A DNA stretch of 24,242 bases from an uncultured bacterium (GTDB lineage Bacteria; Patescibacteriota; Gracilibacteria; Absconditabacterales; Absconditicoccaceae). Positions 8,293 through 16,911 of the stretch are shown piece by piece. The translations under genes were made by a program, and so were the position numbers. The stretch spans positions 1 through 24,242 of the forward strand of contig CALCYP010000081.1 of NCBI GenBank assembly GCA_937906635.1, read 5' to 3'. The first letter of the stretch is position 1; every line of letters begins with the position of its first letter. The notes under the pieces are model-generated. The model worked only from the letters and a program-made list of their open reading frames with translations. It searched no databases and had not been told where the DNA came from.

Positions 8293-9504
8293 ATGGATAA
8301 TATTGCTGTCAAATTTATTTATAAAAGAATTTCTGATAACTTATATCGTTGAGCAGAATCTTCGCAGCATAATAGATACGATAAGAATCAACTTATTATA
8401 ATATTAAAATTATTAAATAAACACACACCAAATTGAAAGAAACTTGAGATAAGGACAACAGACATTTCAATAGAGCCCGAAACACGTAGTGAACGAGCTG
8501 AATATTGAAACTTTTGTGATGAAGTAAAAGAAAAAACATGAATTTGAACGCAAGATGCAATGAGGAAAAATCTTTTTGTTGATTTTCATAGAATGTGATT
8601 TATAGAAAGATATGATAAAAATCTCACTAAAATTGCTCCTTTTGAGAAATGACAAGTAAAATATGTATGACTTAGTAAATTATGAGAAGATTTAGTAAAC
8701 GCAAGATCACTATTAGAAGAATATTTAATTTTTTCTAGATGATTAGACAATTTATTGTGATGATATATAAGTATATTACTCGAATTACTAACGTATAATG
8801 AATACAATATTAAATATATTGATTTTTATGAATATATGTTTTTTATATCTGCCATAGATTTAGATTGTAAGTATAGTTTCAGAATTAATATTGATGAAGC
8901 AATTGACTTAATAAAATCTCGAAGATGCTTAACAAAACTTCAACGTGAATGAGAAATTTCTAAATTAAAATGAATTTTAAATCCAGATATTTTTTATTGA
9001 GACAAAACTGAAAAAAGAGATTTTTGAAATCGGAAAAACAAAGTACAACAAGCATTTTATTTACTATGACAATCTGCTTATTTTGAAATATACGATAAGA
9101 CAAAGATAATTTTAAAAGTTAGCAATATTTGAGGGGAAATATTTTCTTTAAAATGAGTAAAAAGATCAAAGACAGAAAAAGATAAGTATTTTGAGAATCA
9201 TAAAATATCCAAAAATACTTGATTTGAATTACATCATGTTGTACCATTATCTTGGTCAAAAAGCAAAGAGCAATTTGAATTATTAGATAATTGGAAAAAT
9301 ATGCTATATATTGATGCTTATTCACATGCTAAAATCACACAACAATGAAATGGATATGTTATTATGGACAATAAAAATGATGATATAATACTATCAAATT
9401 ATTCATGAAATAAAATTGAGTTAGAGGAAAACGAAAACATTATTTATAACAAATCACAATGGAATACTATAAAAAATTACAATACAAGATTACTAGAAAT
9501 ATAA
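8293..9504 (+). CDS. HNH-family type II restriction endonuclease (probable)
   Basis: A 403-residue protein, last gene of the R-M operon. An HNH-type site is visible near the C-terminus: FELHHVVPLSW (His 314-315), an Asn in LLDNWKNMLYID (333 or 336) and His 345 in DAYSHAKIT. The N-terminal 250 residues have no motif I recognise and would carry DNA recognition. Position after two methyltransferases makes it the cognate restriction enzyme. It ends with TAA TAA. Recognition sequence cannot be read from the protein. It is strongly AT-rich like its two partners and unlike the housekeeping PHP and RlmL genes that follow, consistent with horizontal transfer of the whole operon. Confidence 0.82.
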
Positions 9505-9582
9505 TAATTTTGAAGTAGATGTATGAAAAAATTTTCATTTTTCAATGAAAAATATACAATTGAAAAAATAATTATTTTAATT

Positions 9583-9608
9583 ACCATCAACAACACTGAT
9601 GGTTTTTT
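9583..9608 (+). terminator. Rho-independent terminator of the R-M operon
   Basis: ACCATCA and TGATGGT (7 bp) flank a 7-nt loop and are followed by six T residues, between the nuclease gene and the PHP gene. Confidence 0.75.
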
Positions 9609-9625
9609 AATTAAAAAAATAAAAT

Positions 9626-10303
9626 ATGAAAAGTAATATAATCAACGATTCTTATTCTGATTATCATATCCATAGTCTGTTTTCTGATTGAGTTTCAACA
9701 ATTGAGGAAATCACTCAATTTGCTGGAATAATTTGAATGAAAGAAATCGCAATTACAGACCACAGCGATCAAGCTGTAAAAGTTTGAATAGAACAAAATA
9801 AAATCACTCCATGATGATGAGCAAAATATTCGCTAAACAACTGGGAAAATGTACGGAATGATGTAAATGTAATATTTTGAGTGGAATGAGATATCTTGAA
9901 TGAGAATGGAGATACATGTTTGGATTCACAGTGACATCCGCAAAGATTTACAATATTGTCTGTACATCGTCGTGTATATGAATCAGATCCAACAACTACT
10001 TGAAAGTGATTTTTGGCTGCAATAGAGAGATATCATCAACAAATCGACTGTATTGGTCATCCATATTCCAAGAAACAAAATTGAGAATTTATAGATATAA
10101 AAGCTCTTGTGGATTTGTGTAATCAATACAATATCCCAATTGAATTTAATCATAGTGTATTGGAATCTGGAGATTATATCGAGGAAAATATGATTTATGT
10201 CCTAAAAAATGCGAAAAGAATATATGTAAATAGTGATGCACACAACCTTGCTCAAATTAGACAACTTAGGAAAAGTTGCTATGATTTTTTAGAAAATATG
10301 TAA
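9626..10303 (+). CDS. PHP-domain metal-dependent phosphohydrolase
   Basis: A 225-residue PHP-domain protein. The metal-binding motifs appear in order: DYHIHSLFSDG (residues 12-22), ITDHSD (43-48), a GVEGDIL motif, HRR, GHPY and NSDAHN (His 206). These residues bind the three-metal site of the histidinol-phosphatase / PHP family. Likely substrates are small phosphate esters or nucleotides; the exact one cannot be told. Glycines in SDG, GVEGD and others are TGA. The gene is followed after only 4 bp by the RlmL-like gene, so the two are co-transcribed, although no shared pathway is obvious. Confidence 0.9.
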
Positions 10304-10307
10304 AAAT

Positions 10308-11393
10308 ATGAAATTACTACTATCCTGCTTTGAATGAACGGCTACTATATTGGCAAATGAATTGAAAATTTTGGGATATAGACCATTTGATAATTTTTCT
10401 ACTTGATTGTATGTAGAATGTAAAAGCATAAAAGACATATGGAAGCTGAATCTAAATAGCAGGATTGCCAATAAAATTTTTTGTGAGATTAGTAATTCAA
10501 CTATAAATAATTTTGATCAACTTTTTGATTTCGCTTACGGTATAAACTGGGAAAACTATATAGCAAAATGATATAAAATAGAAATCGATGCAAATATCTA
10601 CAATTCAACAATTGATAGTAAAAAATCGACTCAAAGTATAGTAAACAAAGCTATACTCAAAAAGCTTGTATGAGAATGAAAACAGAGATTTTCTGATCCA
10701 AAGTTGAGACCAGTAAATATTTTGGTACAAATTATCGAGAATAAATGCTCAATTTTTGTAAACACATCCTGAGAGTCTTTGCACAATAGATGATATAGAG
10801 TACAGGTTTGAGAAGCACCATTGAAGGAGAATTTAGCAGCAAGTTTGCTCAGACTTTGTAATTGGCACTACAAGACACCATTGATAGATCCCATGTGTGG
10901 AAGCGGAACAATCTGTATTGAAGCGGCTATGATTGCCAGAAATATTGCTCCTGGATTGAATAGACATTTTGCTTTTGAATCTTTTGCAAATTTTGATAAA
11001 GAGGAATTTGAGAATATGAAAAAAGAATTGAAATCAAAAATATTCCAATGAAATTATGAAATCGTATGACAAGATATCAATCCAAAAATGATTGAAATTG
11101 CAGAAATGAATGCCAAATCTGCATGAGTGGCTGACACCATAAAATTTGAATGCAGAGATTTATTTAAGACTAAACAACGAAATGGTTTTATCGTAACAAA
11201 TCCACCATATGGAAAGAGATTAAAAGAGTATAATTTAGATGGACTATACGAAAATCTAATTTCACTATACAAATGAAATCTTGGTTGTTTCATCACATCG
11301 TATGAAAATGCAGATAAAATGGTTGGCTATGATTTCAAAATTAAAAACTTGAACAACAATGGTGAAGCTGTAAAGTTGTATTTAAAGAAATAA
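10308..11393 (+). CDS. RlmL-like THUMP-domain rRNA (guanine-N2-)-methyltransferase
   Basis: A 361-residue protein of the UPF0020 family. The N-terminal ~150 residues (LLLSCFEGTATILANELKIL, FCEISNSTINNFDQLFDFAY) form the ferredoxin-like plus THUMP RNA-binding region. SGESLHNRGYRV and GEAPLKENLAA precede the SAM motif DPMCGSGTICIEAA (from residue 194). The catalytic NPPYG is at 298-302. Homologues methylate guanine N2 of 23S rRNA (G2445 in E. coli). The length matches the single-domain bacterial form rather than the fused E. coli RlmKL. It closes the short operon with the PHP gene and ends at a bidirectional terminator. Confidence 0.92.
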
Positions 11394-11421
11394 AAAAAGC
11401 TTCTCTAATGAGAAGCTTTTT
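11392..11421. terminator. Bidirectional rho-independent terminator
   Basis: AAGCTTCTC and GAGAAGCTT (9 bp) flank a TAAT loop, with an A-run on the left and a T-run on the right. It serves the RlmL-like gene and the convergent SPFH gene. Confidence 0.85.
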
Positions 11422-11437
11422 ACTTATATAAACAAAC

Positions 11438-13828
11438 CTATTTATCTTTTTGCTCTTTTGTTTTATTATTTTTTTCTTTTTTTCCCTGCTCTGGCTTTTC
11501 CCCTGAAACCACTGGTTTCTCAAGTTTTGGAGATTCTACTTTTGGTTCAACCTTGAAATCTCCATTCTTATCTTTTTTTGATTTAATTGATTTATCTTCA
11601 TCATCCAACAAATCTCTTTTTAATGCTGATGCAGCCAAAAGTCAATCAATCAAGCTTCATGAATTTCATTTTTCTCATCAATTGACCAAAATTTTTGGAA
11701 CTATTGAAATATTATTTTCAGCTAAAGCGCGGATTTGTTCTACATTCGCGAAATTTCCTTGTCACATTGCTTTTGTCTTTTTCTCAATAACTTCTGACTC
11801 AGCTCATCAAACTTTTTCAATTTGTTCTGCTTTAGCGGCTCATACTGTACGCAAAACATAAGCTTCTGCCTCTGCCTCAACTTTCTTTGCTCAAGCTGAA
11901 CCTTTTGCTCTTTCAACTGCTGTCTCAGCTTTTTGCGTTTCAATATTTTTATCAAATTCTGCTGCTGTCAATTCTGCCTCTTTATCTGCAGCTGTTTGAG
12001 CTTTTACATACTCTTGACGTTTTTCCTCTGATTTTTGTTGCATTATAAACATTTGTTGTTGCTTTTCTGCTACTTTTTGATCAGCCAAAATTTTCATCAA
12101 TTCTTCAGGTGGATTAATGTTTCATATCAATGTATCTACACAATCAATATTATATTTTTCCAATATGCTTTTGATATGATTTTTTGCATCTTCTTGGCGC
12201 TCAGCACGACCTTCTACAAAATCTAATGCTTCTGAAGTTTGTGCACTATTACGGAAATAGTTTCAAATTGTTGGTTCAAGTACTTGTGACACCAAATTTT
12301 TTACTGTACCAAAACGAGCCACTACCTGTGGTGCCGTCACAGATGAGATATTGATTACTTGTGCTACATCCATATCAAAAGAAAATCAATCTTTTGAACG
12401 AACCACAATAGTTCTTAGGTCCCTATCAAATATTTCACATCAAGCTTCTGTAGATGTTTCAGATACATTATTATTCCAATTTAATACAATATTTGTTGTC
12501 GGTACCAAAATCAATTCCATCAAATCAGGATTATATGGATATTGTCCTGGATCCAATGTCTTATTCCAGATACCTTTTTGACCAACTTTTACGATACGTC
12601 CATGTGTAAATGTCACTCAAGTTGTATCTTCTCATTCATCTCCAATAAATGAGTTGATTACTCCACAATATCATACTGGTACTTTAAACATCTTTGCGTG
12701 TTTTACAGTAGCAAATCGTGGATTGATTGCATATTTTGCAGCACGAAGTACTGATTTTTGTAATCACTTTTGACCTCACATTTTCAAGAAAGCATCTGCA
12801 TCTTGAAAGTTTTGATGAGCATCTAAATCAGTGTCATCAGCAGCTATTTTGGCTGGATCTGTAATTGGTTTTCATTCCAATACTGTCACAACTCATACTT
12901 CATCACTTGCTATATCTACCCATTCAATTTCTTCTCATACTGTAAACATATCTGTATTTATATAATATGTTCATGGCATCAAATGTTGAATTTGACGTCC
13001 TTTTTGTCATCCATTTGCCAAGAAAATATCAGCCTTTTGGAAATTTTCATGTCATTCTACTTTATCAGCCAATGTACGTCATTCTGGGATTTGTCATCAA
13101 TCATTTGCTAATACTGTACGAAGCATTCATTCATTTACTACTACTGCTTTTTCTGTCCTTACTTGAAACATATATATATTTATCCTATGTAATCATGGAC
13201 GTAAAACACGAAGTTGTAATCATTGTTGACCTCCTCCATCCAAAAATTTAACTCAATCAGCAAAATCATCACATTCTACATGTTTTGCAAACACATGTCC
13301 TGGAGTCAATGGTTTACCTGCAATTGAATTTACAATACCTACTTCATCATTTTCAATAAATGTAGCCGGCTGGATATCTACATCAAATAAAGCTAAATTA
13401 ATCATATGTTGTCCTGGTCACAACACTTTAATTTGTGGCCCTTTTTGTCATCAATTAACCAAAAAAGCTACTCCATCTTGAAAATTATCACATTCTACAT
13501 GATCACCCATGATGTTTCAATTTGTGATAGGTCTACCAGTACGGGCAGTAACCAATCAAACTTCATCTTCTCAAATTGTCACAAACTTCACTTTTTCAGC
13601 TCTCTCAATAAAAGGTATAAGCATACGCAAACCTGGAGCTAATGTCTTAGCTTGAATTCCTATTTCACCTGGTAAAGCAATTGTCCTTCAATCAGACATC
13701 TTTTTTCAAATATAACGACGCTCGATGATAGCAATTTCATCAGCTCTTACATTCACAAACATTTTACAAATTAGGACGATACCAAATATCACTGCTGGCA
13801 CGATCCAAAAAAAATTTAAAGGATTCAT
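11438..13828 (-). CDS. Flotillin-like SPFH/Band 7 membrane protein with four internal repeats
   Basis: A 796-residue protein. Residues 6-26 form one N-terminal membrane anchor (WIVPAVIFGIVLICKMF). Four repeats of about 73-77 residues follow between residues ~98 and ~395. Each contains an 'NF-x-D/A' turn, a GGQKG or GGQQG core and a Y/H-x-IN strand (for example FLVNGGQKGPQIKVL and FLANGGQKGRQIQHL). The Band 7 core follows (FSFDMDVAQVINISS; FRNSAQTSEALDFVEGRAER), then a long Ala/Glu/Lys coiled coil (about 560-720) and a lysine-rich low-complexity tail. Flotillins scaffold membrane domains. The frame extends upstream to 13894, but the promoter at 13866-13894 and the anchor support the ATG at 13828. 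Confidence 0.88.
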
Positions 13829-13865
13829 TAATTTTTGATTACAATATAAAAATTTTTTCAAATAT

Positions 13866-13894
13866 ATTATAATCGAAATTGAAAAATTTTGCAA
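13866..13894 (-). promoter_or_regulatory. Promoter of the SPFH gene
   Basis: TTGCAA (13889-13894) and TATAAT (read at 13871-13866) with a 17-bp spacer. The sequence upstream of the -35 (AAAGTCTTCAAAAATTTG) is almost the same as that upstream of DGR target 1. The transcript would start about 30 nt before the ATG at 13828. Confidence 0.65.
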
Positions 13895-14062
13895 ATTTTT
13901 GAAGACTTTTTTTAGTAAAAATAAACAAATTATTTAATATTGTTATTTCATTTCCAAAACTTTGTATTTTTTTGTTTTTTGGAAATAATATTGTTATTTC
14001 ATTTCCAAAAGTGATAAAAAATTTGATTTTTGGAAATAAATAAGTGGCATGTGGTAACATAG

Positions 14063-14143
14063 TTGAAAAATGTGTAAAATTAACACTAAAATATACTGAA
14101 AAATGTGTAAATTATATATTGATTTTTACTGAAAAATGTGTGT
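14063..14143 (+). repeat. Three-copy 33-bp array containing TGAAAAATGTGT
   Basis: GAAAAATGTGT occurs at 14065, 14098 and 14131, a period of exactly 33 bp (about three helical turns), with TAAA after the first two copies. The array ends about 55 bp before the DUF4143 ATPase start. The same TGTGTAAA core, as an inverted pair, lies upstream of a second DUF4143 gene (20779-20814), suggesting a shared operator. Confidence 0.55.
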
Positions 14144-14197
14144 CAGAATATAATTTTATTAGTTTAATGGCCGGTTTTATCTTCTACACAAACAATC

Positions 14198-15535
14198 ATG
14201 AATCTTTTAAGAAGAAAAATAGATGAATATTTGATTCAATGGAAAAATGATTCAAATAAAATGCCTCTTATTGTTAAATGAGCAAGGCAAATATGAAAAA
14301 CTTTTTCTATTAGAAAATTTGGAAAAGAGAATTATAAAAACTTTATTGAGATAAATTTTGCTTTTGATCAACAATATAAAGATATTTTTGAACAATGATT
14401 TAGAGTTGATTCAATTATCCAAGCAATATCAATACATGATACAAGCCTAAAATTTATTCCAGGGGAAACTCTATTATTTTTTGATGAAATACAAGAATGT
14501 CCAAATGTTGCCACTTCATTAAAATCATTTAGAGAAGATTGAAGATATGATGTCATTTGTTCTGGTTCATTGATGTGAATTAATTATGAAAAAATCGAAT
14601 CTAATAGTGTGTGAAATAAAATTGATTATGAGATGAAATCTATGGATTTTGAAGAATTTTTGTGGGCAAAATGATATACTCAGGATCAAATTGAGGATTT
14701 ATATCAACATATGTTGGATGTAGAGCCTCTTTCTCCGACTGCTTTTAATGTTTTTTCAGAGTGCTTCAAAGAATTTATGGTATTGTGATGAATGCCAGCT
14801 ATAGTTAACCAATTTATAACAAATAAACATTATAGTGGTATTTTATCTATGCAAAAACAAATCATTTTAGACTATGAGGAAGATATCACAAAATATGCTG
14901 TTTGATTGGACAAAACAAAAATATTAAAAATTTACAGAGAGATTCCTGTTTTTTTGTGAAATGATAATAAGAAATTTCAAATTACAAAAGTATGAAATTG
15001 AACAAGAAATAGAGATTTCATTTGAACCATTGATTGGTTGATCAATGCATGAATCATTAATATATCTCACTGACTTCACTTATTATAATTACCTTTGAAA
15101 TGAAACTACGAGCCAAACAATTATAGACTTTATTTTGCTGATACAGGATTACTCATATGAAGTTTAGATGATGAAGTGCAGCAAGATTTGAGAGATAATA
15201 AAAATTTCAACGCTTATAAATGAGCTATTTATGAAAACATAATTGGAGAATTATTGGTAAAACAATGATACCAATTATATTTTTATAGAAATCCTAGGAG
15301 TTCTCTTGAAATAGATTTTTTTATTAGAAATACTGAAACATTAATTCCTATTGAAGTGAAATCTTGAAATTCAGCAACACCATCTTTGAAAAGATTAATA
15401 GAATCAGATAACTATCCTGCTATTAAATATTGAATAAAATTATGTAATCAAAATATAGGATTTAATGGAAAATTTTATACCTTTCCTCATTTTCTTACTT
15501 GATGGCTAAAAAGATTCTTGAGCGATAGGATGTAG
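14198..15535 (+). CDS. AAA_14/DUF4143-type ATPase (copy 1)
   Basis: A 445-residue P-loop ATPase. Walker A is KGARQIGKTF near residues 28-37 and Walker B is LLFFDEIQECP near 93-103; a GSLMG sensor follows. The C-terminal part (NNYRLYFADTGLLIGSL, YENIIGELLVKQGYQLYFYR, LEIDFFIR, PIEVKSG) is the DUF4143 domain, a nuclease-like fold with E-x-D...ExK residues. These two-part proteins are abundant in bacteria and archaea; their role is unproven, with defence or mobile-element links often suggested. It ends convergently with DGR target 1. The last residues (LKRFLSDRM) lie just before the palindromic tail of the VR cassette. A TGTGTAAA repeat array lies upstream. Confidence 0.88.
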
Positions 15536-15678
15536 CAACCACCTCACTATTGTCCAAGTCCGTTTCCGAGGCAGTGTCCCGCGAAGCAAAGATCATCCGA
15601 CTCTGTCGGAGTGTCCTCCCGATAAATCGGGAAGGATCCTCGATACGATATATCGTATCGGGAAGTCCCATCAGTCGC
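15536..15678. repeat. Palindrome-rich 3' flank of VR1
   Basis: This 143-bp gap follows the stop of DGR target 1 (minus strand). It holds TCCGACTCTGTCGGA, CCCGATAAATCGGG and the 20-bp palindrome shared with VR2. A related flank with similar hairpins (CTCCGACTTCGTCGGAG, GATCCTCG) follows VR2 at about 23875-23926, so the VR and its 3' flank look like one conserved cassette. Confidence 0.65.
15641..15660. promoter_or_regulatory. DGR hairpin/cruciform site downstream of VR1
   Basis: A perfect 20-bp palindrome: CGATACGA and TCGTATCG arms of 8 bp around a TATA centre. It lies 27 bp past the 3' end of VR1. In the Bordetella phage DGR a short hairpin with 8-bp-class stems and a four-base loop at this position promotes homing. 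The identical palindrome follows VR2. Confidence 0.65.
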
Positions 15679-16665
15679 CTAACTACAAGCAATCATGCAC
15701 AAACTCGCGTTGATGAAACCATAGCTGTAGTAGTTGAAGTCACGAATATTAGCATTGCAATTGAGTAGAGAACGCGAGCCTTGACTTCCTGATTTTTCAC
15801 TATTTCACATGCTTAGCCAATATCGTCAATCCATTCCTGTTAGATACATCAGCATCGCTATTTGATCGTTTTCATCATCTAAGCCAGCATTTTCTCATAG
15901 CTCAGCTAAAATATCTTTCATCTCTTCAATCTTTGCTATATGTAATCATTCTCTTTGTTTCTCTTTTACATATTCTTTTAATTTCTCATTATTCCATTCT
16001 TCTACATCATCTCATCGCATTCATCAGAGTTTCACAGTATCATCGATATGTTTAATGGAATCACGATTCAGACTATATTTATATTCATCATCAGAATGAC
16101 TATTTAATTTTGGGTCTAATATTTTCCATCTTTTTCATCATAATTTGAATTCTATCAATCTACTTCCATCACTTTCTGTCTCCACTTTCACTGGGATTTT
16201 TTCTGCTGCTTTGATGATTTTTTCTTTACTTTTATTATCAATACCTATGATTCTCTCTTTCCAAGCCTCGCGAAAATCTTTCAATTCCTGTGGGATTTCT
16301 CCCTCCTCCAATTCTCCGCCATTCTCTGCATCTCATTCTCCGCCATTCTCCGCATCTCATTCTCTGGCATTCTCCGCATCTCATTCTCTGCCATTCTCTG
16401 CATCATTCTCCGCCATTCCCCTATCTGCCATTCTTATTTTTGCATCCAATTTCTCGTATACCTCCTGTGCTTGCGGTCTCAATTCCCCAAATAATATTTT
16501 CATCTTTTTCAGTTTATCAAAAATATCCCTTTCTTCTTCTGTAACTTCTATTTTCTCATTTCCATTTTTAGGTAATTCTTGCCCAAACAATTGGACTATC
16601 CTATTTTTCATCTCTTCTGATGAAAGTTGATTGTTTTTATTCCTTCTTTCTCTTGGTGTTTCCAT
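15679..16665 (-). CDS. DGR target protein 1 with C-terminal variable region
   Basis: A 328-residue protein whose 3' end is VR1. The N-terminus is charged (METPRERRNKNNQ) and helical. Four 8-residue repeats of the type GDAENGGE lie near residues 92-125. A middle domain contains ESDGSRLIEFKLGGKRWKIL. The C-terminus has MLMYLTGMDGRYWLSMGNSE and then the variable stretch from SRSLLNCNANIRDFNYYSYG to NASLCMIACS. A C-terminal VR with Asn-derived variable codons next to aromatic residues is typical of C-type-lectin-fold DGR targets; that fold is inferred. There is no signal peptide. The frame reaches an ATG at 16710, but the promoter (-10 at 16699-16704) favours 16665. Ends in TAG. Confidence 0.88.
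15688..15778 (-). repeat. DGR variable repeat 1 (VR1)
   Basis: 91 bp, read on the minus strand, matching the template repeat at 22546-22636 except at 13 positions. By my alignment all 13 are template adenines replaced by C, T or G; no G, C or T of the template has changed. In codons this turns Asn AAC/AAT into Tyr, Ser, Phe, Ile and Asp. It is the 3' end of target 1, ending nine bases before the first base of the stop codon. Confidence 0.95.
16302..16410. repeat. 24-bp coding tandem repeat in DGR target 1
   Basis: About four copies of a 24-bp unit (minus strand GAATGAGATGCGGAGAATGG) encode E-G-D-A-E-N-G-G repeats, with TGA as the Gly codon. Copies differ slightly. It probably forms an acidic linker that can vary in length by slippage. 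Confidence 0.7.
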
Positions 16666-16698
16666 TTTTTTTGATTTAGGTTTTAAAATTACTATACT

Positions 16699-16726
16699 AT
16701 TATATTTCATTTTTTATTTTTTGCAA
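16699..16726 (-). promoter_or_regulatory. Promoter of DGR target 1
   Basis: TTGCAA (16721-16726) and TATAAT (read at 16704-16699) with a 16-bp spacer. The upstream AAAGTCCTCAAAAATTTG block is nearly the same as before the SPFH gene. It decides the start at 16665, since the ATG at 16710 would precede transcription. Confidence 0.65.
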
Positions 16727-16779
16727 ATTTTTGAGGACTTTTTTAGCCAAACATTATACCAAAAAATGTCTCAAATTTT

Positions 16780-16808
16780 TTGCATTTTTTCTTTTTTTTG
16801 ATTATAAT
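16780..16808 (+). promoter_or_regulatory. Promoter of the HEXXH-vWA gene
   Basis: TTGCAT (16780-16785) and TATAAT (16803-16808) with a 17-bp spacer. The leader of about 100 nt contains a TAGCAAA/TTTGCTA hairpin (16842-16861) and repeated AGCTA words. Confidence 0.65.
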
Positions 16809-16911
16809 TGTATTAGCTCATAATCAATAACCAATAGCTGATAGCAAAAAATCCTTTGCTATATGCTATAAGCTACCAGCTATTAGCTAATTTAAATTTT
16901 AACATAAACAC

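Larger units (their letters stand above)
13829..14197. other. Intergenic region with promoter and direct and inverted repeats
   Basis: No gene is supported in this 369-bp gap between divergent genes. It contains the SPFH promoter, two direct copies of a 24-bp repeat (13936-13959 and 13987-14010, beginning AATATTGTTATTTC) and inverted TTTTGGAAATAA motifs near 13977 and 14029. The repeated TGTGTAAA sites before the ATPase gene lie here too. A frame crossing 14044-14226 encodes imperfect 11-residue repeats, but this follows from the 33-bp DNA repeat and I do not call it. Confidence 0.5.

Noticed and set aside
9523..9636. 37-residue frame between the nuclease and PHP genes
   Set aside because: It spans the terminator hairpin and overlaps the PHP start; no other support.
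13829..13894. Upstream start of the SPFH protein at 13894
   Set aside because: It overlaps the -35 and -10 elements and adds a second hydrophobic stretch before the natural anchor.
14044..14226. Small frame with 11-residue repeats (EKCV units)
   Set aside because: The repeats follow from the 33-bp DNA period; the frame starts with GTG and overlaps the ATPase start out of frame.
15550..15768. Open frame of 72 residues on the plus strand over VR1, and a similar one at 23754-24002 over VR2
   Set aside because: Both are antisense to the target genes and run through palindromes; the A-specific VR pattern and the long target frames are on the minus strand.
16666..16710. Upstream ATG at 16710 as start of DGR target 1
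   Set aside because: A good -10 box lies at 16699-16704, so the ATG would be at or before the transcription start; 16665 fits better.
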